Numbered from the stretch's first letter, positions 52,279 to 61,610 are shown. The stretch: DNA of 64,000 nucleotides from Roseivivax halotolerans (GCF_900115815.1 NZ_FOXV01000007.1:163249-227248); one strand, 5' to 3'. Numbers and translations are program-made. Notes: generated from the sequence alone by a model not told the origin.

Positions 52279-54561
52279 ATGAACAAGGCGATCACCGACG
52301 GCTGGGAGATCATGCCGCCGCCATTTGGGGACGGGCTCGGCGTCTGGTCGAGCCAGAATGGCACGCCCGGCTCCGACACCTACGCCAATATTCCTACCGC
52401 AGCTTTCGTCTCGGCCGACCAGGATTTCGGTGGCTGCCTCGAACTTCTGAAGACCGAAGCGACACAGCGCCTGCGCTACATGGGCGACACGCGGATCGAG
52501 CCGGGCGTCTACCTGCGCGTGACCGCACGGGTAAAGGTGCTGTCCGGCAGTCTGCCATCCGTACGGATTGCGGCCTGGGCGGGTCGCGCGAACAATCAGA
52601 CGGTCGGCGGGATTCCGACTGCGGGCCCCGCCACGCAAATACCGGGCTACGGCGAGATCGTCGAGGTGAGCGCGATCATTGGCTCGGGCAATCGCTCGGG
52701 CGTTGATCTCGTCTGGGGCGCGGAGCCGACTTTCGGCCATTTCGGGCTCGACCTGACCGGCGCGACCGGATCGGTCGTCCGCATCGACGATCTGGTCATC
52801 GAGGATGTCACCTCGGTCTTCCTGCGCGACATGCTGGGCTATGTCGATGTGCGAGACTGGGGCGCGCGGGGCGATGGCGTCACCGATGACAGCGCGGCCT
52901 TCGAAGCGGCGGATCAAGCCGCAGGCGGGCGGACGCTGTTCGTCTCGGTGGGTGAGTATCTTCTGGCGCAGGACGTGAGCATCGACAGCGAGATCGTTTT
53001 CGAAGGGCGCGTCAGGATGCCCACCCATCGCCGTCTGTCGCTGACGAAAAATTTCAGCCTGCCCGCCTATATCGATGCGTTCGGCGACGAGGAGGAGGCG
53101 CTCCGCAAGGCTTTGCAGGCGCTGATGAACGACGCCGACCACGAAAGCCTCGACATGGCCGGGCGGCGCGTGACCCTGACCGGGCCGCTCGACGTGCGCG
53201 CAGCGGTCGCGAACCGCGCGAGCTACGCACAGCGGCGGGTTCTCAGGAACGGGCAGCTTCAAGCGGCCCCCGGAGGAAACTGGGGCGAAGTCGTCGTCAC
53301 GCGGCAAGCAAGCTATTCGCCGTCCAACGCAACCCGTCTCACCGGTATCTCGAATGCCGGGGAAATTCCCGTCGGCGCGCTCGTGGAAGGGGCGGGCGTC
53401 GGACGCGAAATCTACGTCCGCAGCGTCAATCCCGGCGCCGGCGACGTTGTTCTTTCGCAGCCGCTCTCGGATGCGACGGGAACGCAGACTTTCACCTTCC
53501 GGCGCTTTGCCTACATGCTCGACTTCTCCGGCTTCGACCGGCTCGACGTCTTCCAGCTCGAAGATATCGAATTTCAGTGCGGGATCGAGGCCTCGGGCGT
53601 GATGCTTGCACCGACCGGCACGATCATGGTCATCCGTGAATGCACGTTCAATCGACCGAAAAACCGCGGCATCACCAGCCCCGGTGAGGGCTGCCAGGGC
53701 ATGCTGGTCGAACATTGCCAGTTCCTCAGCCACGAAGGCGGCGAGCTTACGCAGAACCGGCAATCCGTCGCGATCAACGTGAACGCCAATGATGTAAAGG
53801 TGCGTGACAACCGCGCGTCGCAATTCCGGCACTTCCTCGTGGCCTCCGGCGCGCAAAACATTATTTCCGGCAATCACTTCTTCCAGGGAGACGCGGCGGA
53901 GAACGGGATTCGCAGCGCGGGCATCGTGATCGCACTTCGGGCCTGCAATACGCAGATCTCGAACAACTACATCGACAATTGCTTCATCGAATGGACCAAC
54001 GAGCGCGAGCCTGAGCCCGATTTCACCGGGGGCTTCGGCTTTGCGGGCCTCTCGATCACCGACAACGTGCTCTTGTGCTCGAAGGTCGCCACGAGCTTCT
54101 CATATATCGTCGTGAAGCCCTATGGGACCGGGCATTTCATCAACGGCATGACCGTGACGGGCAACACCTTCCGCGCGTCCTCGGGCACGATAGACCGGGT
54201 CGAGCGGCCTGACACGAGCTTCGCCCCGCTCGATTTCAGCCGGATGAAACGGGTCTATTTCGCCGACAACACGTTCCACAACATCGAAAAAGCCTCGCGC
54301 AATCCGCTGATCGTCGCGCATGCGCAGAACACTCATGCCGATACGTGGATGGTGGAGACGGGCGGCGAGCTGCCTTTCGACGCTTGGGCGACCGAGGTGG
54401 ACGGGATCGTGCATACCTCGCGGCTGCGGAACGCGGCCAATGTCAGCGAATGGTGGATGCCCTACGTCTCGACCCGGGAAGGCGGGCAGAGCAACCGTGT
54501 ACACCTGATCTATCCCGGACAGGTTCGGGGCGATGCGAACGTGACGATCCGCATGGATTGA
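52279..54561 (+). CDS. Right-handed beta-helix protein, pectate-lyase-3 type
   Basis: The product is 760 aa without signal peptide or membrane segment. Residues about 1-170 form a beta-rich carbohydrate-binding-like domain. YVDVRDWGARGDGVTDDSAAFEAAD at about 190-215 is the entry motif of Pectate_lyase_3/GH28-related and phage tail-spike proteins. A long parallel beta-helix follows (VIRECTFNRPKN, ISNNYIDNCF, VTGNTFRASSG). It may be a polysaccharide lyase or hydrolase, or a tail-spike-like adhesin. AAAGGGG precedes the ATG. No partner genes are adjacent. Confidence 0.85.
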   Translation: MNKAITDGWEIMPPPFGDGLGVWSSQNGTPGSDTYANIPTAAFVSADQDFGGCLELLKTEATQRLRYMGDTRIEPGVYLRVTARVKVLSGSLPSVRIAAWAGRANNQTVGGIPTAGPATQIPGYGEIVEVSAIIGSGNRSGVDLVWGAEPTFGHFGLDLTGATGSVVRIDDLVIEDVTSVFLRDMLGYVDVRDWGARGDGVTDDSAAFEAADQAAGGRTLFVSVGEYLLAQDVSIDSEIVFEGRVRMPTHRRLSLTKNFSLPAYIDAFGDEEEALRKALQALMNDADHESLDMAGRRVTLTGPLDVRAAVANRASYAQRRVLRNGQLQAAPGGNWGEVVVTRQASYSPSNATRLTGISNAGEIPVGALVEGAGVGREIYVRSVNPGAGDVVLSQPLSDATGTQTFTFRRFAYMLDFSGFDRLDVFQLEDIEFQCGIEASGVMLAPTGTIMVIRECTFNRPKNRGITSPGEGCQGMLVEHCQFLSHEGGELTQNRQSVAINVNANDVKVRDNRASQFRHFLVASGAQNIISGNHFFQGDAAENGIRSAGIVIALRACNTQISNNYIDNCFIEWTNEREPEPDFTGGFGFAGLSITDNVLLCSKVATSFSYIVVKPYGTGHFINGMTVTGNTFRASSGTIDRVERPDTSFAPLDFSRMKRVYFADNTFHNIEKASRNPLIVAHAQNTHADTWMVETGGELPFDAWATEVDGIVHTSRLRNAANVSEWWMPYVSTREGGQSNRVHLIYPGQVRGDANVTIRMD

Positions 54562-54637
54562 GCGGGCGAGCGCGGGTGCGTGCGGATCGGCAGATTTATG
54601 ACTTTTCGCACGCGGCGCACCCAAATACTGTGGCGCC

Positions 54638-57600
54638 ATGGCAGATCCCCGATTCATCCACCTGCGCGTTCACACCGAATATTCCCTGCTCGAAGGGGCG
54701 GTACGGCTCAAGAAGCTGCCCGGCCTCTGCGAGAAGATGGGGATGCCGGCGGTCGCCGTGACCGACACCAACAACCTTTTCGCGGCGCTTGAGTTTTCGG
54801 TCACAGCGGCGGGGGCGGGCGTGCAGCCCATCGTCGGCTGCCAGGTCGATCTGCGTTTCTCCGATCCCCAGCCCGGAGAGCGTCCCCGCGATCCTGCACC
54901 GGTCGTTCTGCTCGCGCAGTCCGAGGCAGGGTACGAGAACCTGATGAAGCTCAATTCCTGCCTCTACCTGCGCGGCGACGGTGAGCTTGCGCATGTGACG
55001 CTCGATGAGCTCGAACGCCATTCGGAGGGCGTGATCTGCCTGTCGGGTGGGCCGGATGGACCGGTCGGAATGCTGCTTCGGCAGGGCAGCCGGGGCGCGG
55101 CCGAGGCGCTGATGGTGCGGCTCCATGCGATGTTCGGGGACCGCCTCTATGTCGAGCTTCAACGCCATCCCGGAGAGGACGGCCAACCCGAGGCCGAGCG
55201 CCTGACCGAGCGCGGCTTCGTCGAAATGGCCTATGAGATGGGCCTTCCGCTCGTCGCCACGAACGATGTCTATTTCCCGAAATCGGACATGTACGAGGCG
55301 CATGATGCACTGATCTGCATCGCCGATGGCGCCTATGTCGACCAGCAGGAGCCGCGCCGCCGCCTGACGCCGCAGCATTATTTCAAGTCGCCCGAAGAGA
55401 TGGTCACGCTTTTCGCCGATCTGCCCGAGGCGGTGGAAAACACGGTCGAGATCGCGCGCCGCTGCGCCTTCATGACCTACAAGCGCGACCCGATCCTGCC
55501 GCGATTCGCCGATGACGAGGTCGAGGAGCTGCGCCGTCAGGCCAATGAAGGCTTGCAGGCCCGCCTCGCCGTCATCCCCCATGCCGCCAGCGTAGAGGAC
55601 TACCAGGCCCGGCTCGATTTCGAGCTGGGCATCATCGAGGGGATGGGCTTTCCCGGCTATTTCCTGATCGTTGCGGACTTCATCAAGTGGGGCAAGGAGC
55701 ATGACATCCCGGTGGGGCCGGGGCGCGGTTCGGGGGCGGGCAGCCTGGTTGCCTACGCATTGACGATCACCGACCTCGATCCATTGCGCTACAAACTCCT
55801 CTTCGAGCGGTTCCTAAACCCCGAACGTGTCTCCATGCCCGACTTCGACATCGACTTCTGCATGGATCGCCGCGAGGAGGTCATCCACTACGTCCAGGAG
55901 AAATATGGCCGCGACAAGGTCGCCCAGATCATCACCTTCGGCGCGCTTCTTTCGAAGGCCGCCGTGCGCGACGTGGGCCGGGTGCTCCAGATGCCTTATG
56001 GGCAGGTGGACCGGTTGTCGAAGATGATCCCTGTCGAGGGGGTGAAGCCCGTCTCCATCGAGAAGGCGCTCGCGGACGAGCCGCGCTTGCGGGAGGAAGC
56101 CCGGAACGAAGAGGTCGTGGACCGGCTCCTGACCTATGGCCAGCAGGTCGAGGGTCTTTTGCGGAACGCCTCGACCCACGCCGCAGGCGTCGTGATCGGG
56201 GATAGGCCGCTCGACGAGCTGGTGCCGCTCTACCAGGATCCGCGCTCGGACATGCCGGCGACGCAGTTCAACATGAAATGGGTCGAACAGGCGGGCCTTG
56301 TGAAGTTCGACTTCCTCGGGCTGAAAACGCTGACCGTGATCCAGAACGCCGTGGATCTCATCCACAAGTCCGGCCGCGATCTGCACGTCGGAGCCGATGG
56401 CGCCACGCTCTATGAGCCCTTCGACGGGGCCGAGAACGATATCGGTCAGATCCCGCTCGACGACGAAAAGACCTATGATCTTTACTCGCGGGCCAAGACG
56501 GTCGCGGTGTTCCAGGTGGAAAGCTCGGGCATGATGGATGCGCTGAAGCGCATGAAGCCGACCTGCATCGAGGACATCGTCGCGCTGGTGGCTCTCTACC
56601 GCCCCGGTCCGATGGAAAACATCCCCGTCTATTGCGAGGTCAAGAACGGGCTGCGCGAGCGGGCGGGCATCCACCCCTCGATCGACCACATCCTCGACGA
56701 GACGCAAGGCATCATCGTCTACCAGGAACAGGTGATGCAGATCGCGCAGGAGATGGCGGGCTATTCGCTCGGCGGTGCGGACCTGTTGCGCCGCGCGATG
56801 GGCAAGAAGATCCAAGAGGCGATGGACGCCGAGCGCCCGAAATTCATCGAAGGCGCCAAGAAAAACGGCGTCGATGACGACAAGGCACTCGAGGTCTGGA
56901 ACCTCCTCGACAAGTTCGCCAATTACGGCTTCAATAAGTCCCACGCCGCGGCCTACGCGGTGGTCAGCTATCAGACCGCATGGCTCAAGACGAACCATCC
57001 GGTGGAGTTCATGGCCGGCGTCATGAACTGCGATATCCATCTCACCGACAAGCTCGCGATCTACTTTGAAGAGGTGAAGAAGGGGCTCGAACTGCCCTGG
57101 GTGCCGCCTTGCGTGAACCGCAGCCAGGCCATGTTCGATGTTCAGAACGGAGAGCTGGTCTACGCCCTCGGCGCACTCAAGAATGTCGGCGTCGAAGCGA
57201 TGCGGCTCGTGGTCGAAGGGCGCGGAGCGCAGCCTTTTGCGACGCTCTACGATCTTGCGCGGCGCGTCGATCTCAAGCGCGTGGGCAAGCGCCCGCTCGA
57301 GATGATGGCGCGTGCGGGCGCGTTCGATCAGCTCGATCCGAACCGGCGGCGGGTCTTCGACAGCCTCGATGCGCTGGTCGCCTATTCGGCGGCGGTGCAG
57401 GAGCAGAAGACCTCGAACCAGGTCTCGCTTTTCGGCGATGCGGGCGAGGATCTGCCCGAGCCGCGCCTTGCGCCGGTGAACGACTGGCTGCCGGCAGAGC
57501 GGCTCGCCGAGGAGTTCAAGGCGATCGGCTTCTATCTCTCAGGGCACCCGCTCGACGATTATCTCGCAGCGCTGAAGCGCAAGGGCGTGATGACGCTCGA

Positions 57601-58135
57601 CGAGGTTATGCGGAAAGCCGAGGGCGGCCCGTTTCTTGCCAAGCTCGCTGGAACCGTCGCCGGGCGACAGGAGCGCAAATCGGCGAAGGGCAACCGCTTT
57701 GCCTTCTGCCAGCTCTCCGACCCGACCGGGGCTTACGAGGTCACGCTCTTTTCGGAGACGCTGGAGAAAAGCCGCGAGCACCTGGAGACCGGCGCGAAGG
57801 TCGTGGTGACGGTGGAGGCGACGCTTGAGAGCGATCAGCTCAAGCTTCTGGGCCGGTCAGTCGCGCCGGTGGACGTGGCGGTCGCCGATGCCGGTGCGTC
57901 GGGCCTTCGGATCTACCTCGAAGAGGAAGCCGCGATTCCGCAGATCGCATCCGTTCTCAGCCGTGCGGCCCAGCAGATGCCGAAAGCGGGCCGCGGCCCC
58001 GTGCACCTGTGCCTGTCACATCGCGATTTGCCCGGCGAGGTCGAGATCGGGTTGGAGGAAGAGTTTCCCGTCACGCCTGAGATCAAGGGCGCGATCAAGT
58101 CGCTCGCAGGCATCATGGACGTTGTGGAATTCTGA
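54638..58135 (+). CDS. dnaE: DNA polymerase III subunit alpha (replicative, DnaE1)
   Basis: The product is 1165 aa. The PHP domain is at 1-about 270 (FIHLRVHTEYSLLEGAV). The polymerase core has GPGRGSGAGSLVAYAL, catalytic aspartates in PDFDIDFCMDRR near 400-405 and FDFLGLKTL near 556. The clamp-binding motif QVSLF is near 927, and the OB domain near 1000 (AGTVAGRQERKSAKGNRFAF). Length and clamp motif point to the replicative DnaE1 rather than DnaE2 of the mutasome. Confidence 0.97.
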   Translation: MADPRFIHLRVHTEYSLLEGAVRLKKLPGLCEKMGMPAVAVTDTNNLFAALEFSVTAAGAGVQPIVGCQVDLRFSDPQPGERPRDPAPVVLLAQSEAGYENLMKLNSCLYLRGDGELAHVTLDELERHSEGVICLSGGPDGPVGMLLRQGSRGAAEALMVRLHAMFGDRLYVELQRHPGEDGQPEAERLTERGFVEMAYEMGLPLVATNDVYFPKSDMYEAHDALICIADGAYVDQQEPRRRLTPQHYFKSPEEMVTLFADLPEAVENTVEIARRCAFMTYKRDPILPRFADDEVEELRRQANEGLQARLAVIPHAASVEDYQARLDFELGIIEGMGFPGYFLIVADFIKWGKEHDIPVGPGRGSGAGSLVAYALTITDLDPLRYKLLFERFLNPERVSMPDFDIDFCMDRREEVIHYVQEKYGRDKVAQIITFGALLSKAAVRDVGRVLQMPYGQVDRLSKMIPVEGVKPVSIEKALADEPRLREEARNEEVVDRLLTYGQQVEGLLRNASTHAAGVVIGDRPLDELVPLYQDPRSDMPATQFNMKWVEQAGLVKFDFLGLKTLTVIQNAVDLIHKSGRDLHVGADGATLYEPFDGAENDIGQIPLDDEKTYDLYSRAKTVAVFQVESSGMMDALKRMKPTCIEDIVALVALYRPGPMENIPVYCEVKNGLRERAGIHPSIDHILDETQGIIVYQEQVMQIAQEMAGYSLGGADLLRRAMGKKIQEAMDAERPKFIEGAKKNGVDDDKALEVWNLLDKFANYGFNKSHAAAYAVVSYQTAWLKTNHPVEFMAGVMNCDIHLTDKLAIYFEEVKKGLELPWVPPCVNRSQAMFDVQNGELVYALGALKNVGVEAMRLVVEGRGAQPFATLYDLARRVDLKRVGKRPLEMMARAGAFDQLDPNRRRVFDSLDALVAYSAAVQEQKTSNQVSLFGDAGEDLPEPRLAPVNDWLPAERLAEEFKAIGFYLSGHPLDDYLAALKRKGVMTLDEVMRKAEGGPFLAKLAGTVAGRQERKSAKGNRFAFCQLSDPTGAYEVTLFSETLEKSREHLETGAKVVVTVEATLESDQLKLLGRSVAPVDVAVADAGASGLRIYLEEEAAIPQIASVLSRAAQQMPKAGRGPVHLCLSHRDLPGEVEIGLEEEFPVTPEIKGAIKSLAGIMDVVEF

Positions 58136-58376
58136 TCCGAAGGACGCGGACAAGCCGCGACATGTCTGGCCTGCCGATCGTTCCGATCGTCAGGCGGGCG
58201 AGGGGCGCTGCTCAAGCGTTGATTTCACTTTCGCCGCATGATCCCGGGATGGTGCTTTTGACTGATCTGATCCCCGGTCTCCGGGCCATCGCGAATGATC
58301 TGATCCCCTGATTCTGGACCGTTTGAAGCTGGAGTTTTCCGCTACGCTTTCCTGGCTGACAGAGGAGCGGAGTCGC

Positions 58377-58643
58377 ATGAAGGCATCGAAGTCTACGGAC
58401 GCGCAGAAGGCGTTCATCTTGAAGCAGGGCGAGGAAGGCACGCCGGTCGGCCAGATCTGCCGTAAGGCGGGGATCAGCCAGGCGACCTACTTCAACTGAA
58501 AGAAGAAGTATGCCGGCTTGCCGCCTACGGAGATGAAACGGCTGAAGCAGCTCCAGGACGAGAACGGCCGGTTGGAGAAGATCGCGGCCGATCTGACGAT
58601 CGACCGGGAGATGTTGCAGGACGTCATCCGGCGAAAGATCTGA
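58377..58643 (+). pseudogene. IS3 orfA with an in-frame stop codon
   Basis: The frame reads MKASKSTDAQKAFILKQGEE and on through an HTH (VGQICRKAGISQATYFN), then TGA at 58497-58499, then KKKYAGLPP and a leucine-zipper segment (LKQLQDENGRLEKIAADL) to the normal stop. In relatives this codon is Trp (TGG), so one G-to-A change breaks orfA after 40 codons and cuts off the zipper. Confidence 0.85.
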
Positions 58644-58654
58644 AGCCTGGCCGG

Positions 58655-59479
58655 ATGCGCGAGCTGGTTCGCGGCATGTGCAGCGATTGGGCGGTCTCGA
58701 TCCGGACGGCGTGTGGCACCATCGGATTCGACCGTACGACGTTTCACTACAAGTCCCGACGCGCCGATCAGGCTGCAGTGGAGAAGCGGATCAAGGAGAT
58801 CTGCGAGACCCGGGTCCGCTACGGCTATCGCCGGGTTCATGTGCTCCTCGCACGCGAGGGCTGGGGCATCAACATCAAGAAGGTCTGTCGCATTTACAGG
58901 GAGTTGGGCATGCAGCTCAGGAACAAGACGCCGAAGCGGCGGGTGAAGGCAAAGCTGCGCGATGATCGTGCTGAAGCCGTCGGACCCAACGATGTCTGGA
59001 CGATGGATTTCGTTCATGACCAACTGGCGACGGGCAAGAAGCCCCGCGTGCTGACTGTCGTGGACATATTCTCCCGATACGTTCCAGTGCTCGACGCGCG
59101 GTTCAGTTATCGCGGTGAGGATGTTGTAGCGACGCTGGATCGGGTGTGCCGCAGAACCGGCTATCCCAAGACAATCCCGGTCGATCAGGGGAGTGAGTTC
59201 GTCTCCCGGGACATGGATCTCTGGGCCTACCAACGCGGCGTTACCGTCGACTTTTCATGGCCAGGGAAGCCGACAGACAACGCGTTCATCGAAGCCTTCA
59301 ACGGCCGCTTCCGGGCGGAATGCCTGAACAGCCACTGGTTCCTGACGCTTGCGGATGCCCCCGAAAAGTTGGAGGCTTGGCGTAGATACTACAACGAGGA
59401 ATGGCCACACAGCGCGATCGGCAACAAGATCCCGATCACGCTGACGAAATTGGGGGGCATTTCCAGCCTGTCACCCTGA
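58655..59479 (+). CDS. IS3 orfB, DDE transposase
   Basis: The product is 274 aa from the ATG shown; its frame opens earlier inside the orfA end (RRKDLKPGR...), one base back. DDE residues are in WTMDFVHDQL, PVDQGSEFVS and DNAFIEAFNGRFRAEC. In IS3 elements OrfAB is made by -1 slippage, here probably at the CGAAAGA run near 58632-58638. With orfA stopped early, full OrfAB cannot be made without readthrough. The orfB itself is intact. Confidence 0.9.
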   Translation: MRELVRGMCSDWAVSIRTACGTIGFDRTTFHYKSRRADQAAVEKRIKEICETRVRYGYRRVHVLLAREGWGINIKKVCRIYRELGMQLRNKTPKRRVKAKLRDDRAEAVGPNDVWTMDFVHDQLATGKKPRVLTVVDIFSRYVPVLDARFSYRGEDVVATLDRVCRRTGYPKTIPVDQGSEFVSRDMDLWAYQRGVTVDFSWPGKPTDNAFIEAFNGRFRAECLNSHWFLTLADAPEKLEAWRRYYNEEWPHSAIGNKIPITLTKLGGISSLSP

Positions 59480-59581
59480 TCGGAGGCGGAAAACTCTCGC
59501 CGAGGGCGGTAGAAGGTTCGGTGTCGGACCACGGAATGGAAATTTCCACCTTCGAATGGACGAAAGTTCAGTGGCAGGTCA

Positions 59582-59708
59582 CCGGCTCTAACCGCGGGGG
59601 AAGGTAAACTGTTTCTGCACACATTTTTAACCCCGAAGTGTTGTCGGGATTGGCGTGACAACCTCATTATGATCGCGCCGAGCCGCAAACGCCAATTCTT
59701 CTTGAAAT
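59582..59708. other. Spacer between the IS and the amyloid locus
   Basis: No gene is seen. Base composition falls here from the GC-rich level of the chromosome to a visibly AT-richer level (TTTTTAACCCC, AAATTTAATTAG) that continues to about 63.4 kb. Confidence 0.5.
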
Positions 59709-60038
59709 TTAATTAGATCCGCTGGTCGACGATGTAGTGCTGGAGCTACCGCCCTCGCTGTCCCCCATCGCGGCAATCAATGCCAAAAAGGTCACCGCAG
59801 CGGTTGCGGTCGTCGTCGGTCCAAGTCCACCGCCTAAGTCAGCACCGGCGGGCCTGACGCAAGTCACCTCAACGGTGTCAGTATCAATGAAGACGGCGCT
59901 TTCAATCGCTGCAGCAACGCCGCAAGCTTCCTGCTCAGCTGCAATCTGAAGGGCGCGAGCTGTGCTTTGCTGCGCGCTCACCGTGCCAGCTGAGAAAACC
60001 AAGGCAGCAAAAATATTTGCTAATGTGGTCGCCTTCAT
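59709..60038 (-). CDS. Small exported protein at the end of the csg-like operon
   Basis: The product is 109 aa. A signal peptide ends VSAQQ, then a helical segment (ARALQIAAEQEACGVAAAIES) and VTCVRPAG give two cysteines, possibly a disulfide. A Gly/Thr stretch leads into a hydrophobic helix (TATAAVTFLALIAAM) and a Ser/Thr/Gly tail to the end. It does not look like CsgC, CsgD, CsgE or a curlin. It follows csgG by 52 bp with a good AGGAGAAA site, so it is probably a new part of this secretion system. Confidence 0.75.
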   Translation of the reverse strand: MKATTLANIFAALVFSAGTVSAQQSTARALQIAAEQEACGVAAAIESAVFIDTDTVEVTCVRPAGADLGGGLGPTTTATAAVTFLALIAAMGDSEGGSSSTTSSTSGSN

Positions 60039-60090
60039 GAATTTCTCCTATGAAAAAGTACGCCAGGTTAGTGTTAGCACGAAGGTAGCT

Positions 60091-61029
60091 TCAGTTGTCG
60101 GTTACAACTACCGTTGTTCTCTCTGAGGATTCGCGTTCTTTTCTCAAAAATCCCCGGATCTGTTCCGCAGAATATCCAAGTCGCGCCAGCTTGTAGCGCA
60201 TCCTATAGTCTTCAATCACTGCATTGCCTGCCGCCTCGGTCGCAAACGCCCATTGACCGTCCTCAGCACCTTCAACGATCATCGCGAGAACTGCTAACTC
60301 CATTGCTTCACGCACAACAAAGATTTCAGGCTCATTACGGGTGAAGCCAGTTTCGTATTCAAGGATTTCGTCGACCGCCACATAACGAAATGCATCCCCT
60401 TGCACTTGTACGGAATAAACGGTCTTCGTAGTTGTCACCGAGGTCAGTACGCGCCCGGTTGAAACACTGACGGCACGCAATGCGACGGTGACAATATCCT
60501 TGCGATACTGGTTGAAATTACCAATGCCGAGAAAACGTGCGCCAACACCACCTGTGACTGTATTGGTGTCGTAGCCAACGATTGACCCCTCTATCAACGT
60601 GCCTGCAAACCGCAGCGGTGGGATGGACACGCCTCCAGTGAAGGCAGCCTGTGTCTGTTCGATGATGCTGCGCTCGCGAAGAAGGTTATCGACTCGCGCA
60701 CGCTCGATCACATTGAACCACTCGCCTTTGCCTGCCGCTGTCAGAACGTCCGTGAGGATATCAGCACCGCCTTGTGTAACAGCACGCGACAGCTCAGCGT
60801 AATCATCAGTGGGTTCATTTTGCCCGGTCAGATCGGGGAATGCATAGACCGCGACGTCCAGCGCGCGAGCTGGAGGAGGAAGCCGCTCAAGTTTCAGCCC
60901 CGTTTGTGTTGCAGACATCTCTTGAGCTTGTTCCAGAAGCAGCTCGTCGCTCATCGGCACTGTATATTCACAAGCCGAGAGGGCCAAGATGGCCAAAAAC
61001 GAAAGTAAATGTAGCTTCGGAAACTTCAT
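60091..61029 (-). CDS. csgG: CsgG-family curli secretion channel lipoprotein
   Basis: The product is 312 aa. Lipoprotein signal ends LSAC. The CsgG domain follows: ALDVAVYAFPDLTGQNEP, TDVLTAAGKGEWFNVIERARVDNLLRERSII, RFAGTLIEGSIVGYDTNTVTGGVGARFLG and VALRAVSVSTGRVLTSVTTTKTVYS. CsgG is a nonameric outer membrane channel that exports curlin subunits. The C-terminal part after about 260 (RYKLARLGYSAEQIRGFLRKE) is a local extension. The ATG for MKFPKLHLLSFL fits best. Confidence 0.92.
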   Translation of the reverse strand: MKFPKLHLLSFLAILALSACEYTVPMSDELLLEQAQEMSATQTGLKLERLPPPARALDVAVYAFPDLTGQNEPTDDYAELSRAVTQGGADILTDVLTAAGKGEWFNVIERARVDNLLRERSIIEQTQAAFTGGVSIPPLRFAGTLIEGSIVGYDTNTVTGGVGARFLGIGNFNQYRKDIVTVALRAVSVSTGRVLTSVTTTKTVYSVQVQGDAFRYVAVDEILEYETGFTRNEPEIFVVREAMELAVLAMIVEGAEDGQWAFATEAAGNAVIEDYRMRYKLARLGYSAEQIRGFLRKERESSERTTVVVTDN

Positions 61030-61103
61030 TTCTCGGACGCCTATTATCTGAGTTCGGATCGCCAAGCCGGCACTTACACTAAGGAGACTTTAAGAAGCGT
61101 GCG

Positions 61104-61430
61104 TCAGTCGGACACATCCACTGTTGGGTCCGTTGGAGCTCCAGTGTTGATTGGGATCACAATAGTTGGACCGCCTACGCTTCCTCCGCCGGTTACACCG
61201 GGAGTAGGCTGTCCTCCACCACCGCCGATACCGGCACCGCTCTCCAGTCTATCTGGATCTATCGTGGCCGTTCGCTGCACGTCAGCCAAACCGAACAGGA
61301 ACGCTCCGTTGTTTGGATTGCCACCGAAATTCGGATTGTTGAACTGGAATTCAAGATTAGTCGCAGAAGCGGCTCCTGCCGCCATGGCGAACACCGACGC
61401 CAGGATGGTCAAGTTCGTTGTCTTAGCCAT
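61104..61430 (-). CDS. csgF: CsgF-like curli assembly protein with unusual C-terminus
   Basis: The product is 108 aa. After a signal peptide ending ASAT comes NLEFQFNNPNFGGNPNNGAF, nearly identical to the mature N-terminus of E. coli CsgF, the peptide that plugs the CsgG constriction. After about residue 55 the usual CsgF neck/head region is missing; instead there is a short Gly/Pro/Thr-rich acidic tail (GAGIGGGGGQPTPGVTGGGS, ending TVDVSD). GGGAGAA precedes the ATG. It lies 74 bp before csgG. Confidence 0.9.
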   Translation of the reverse strand: MAKTTNLTILASVFAMAAGAASATNLEFQFNNPNFGGNPNNGAFLFGLADVQRTATIDPDRLESGAGIGGGGGQPTPGVTGGGSVGGPTIVIPINTGAPTDPTVDVSD

Positions 61431-61533
61431 AGAAATTTCTCCCTTCTCCCGCTTACGCGTACCAACATTTTCAGTGGCTCACCGCAAGGTGTTGTTGAGC
61501 TAAGACAAACGTTGGAGGAAATGTTGTATTATC

Positions 61534-61547
61534 GCAACCACAGTTGC
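61534..61547. repeat. Short inverted repeat in the csgF upstream gap
   Basis: GCAAC, four bases, GTTGC in the 180-bp gap between the curlin gene and csgF. It could be an operator for a separate csgFG promoter, but there is no further support. Confidence 0.25.
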
Positions 61548-61610
61548 CTGGCGCTCACTGCATAAAAGAGCTTCGCCATGGACGTTCTCGCAACTAAGCT
61601 GGTTAGCAAG

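Larger units (their letters stand above)
58296..59581 (+). mobile_element. IS3-family insertion sequence
   Basis: An orfA/orfB pair in IS3 layout is enclosed by imperfect terminal repeats: TGATCTGATCCCCTGA at the left end, and at the right end a sequence whose complement begins TGACCTGCCACTGAAC. The internal arms GAGTTTTCCGC and GCGGAAAACTC also match. The left-end sequence TGATCTGATCCCC occurs a second time 33 bp outward at 58263, so the edge may be there. No target duplication was found by eye. The element separates dnaE from the AT-richer amyloid locus. Confidence 0.85.

Noticed and set aside
52096..53877. 593-codon minus-strand frame opposite the beta-helix gene
   Set aside because: Antisense shadow with charged low-information sequence; the plus-strand frame carries the beta-helix motifs.
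54638..58135. dnaE as the mutasome polymerase DnaE2
   Set aside because: Length, catalytic spacing and the internal clamp motif fit DnaE1, and imuB is 17 kb away on the other strand.
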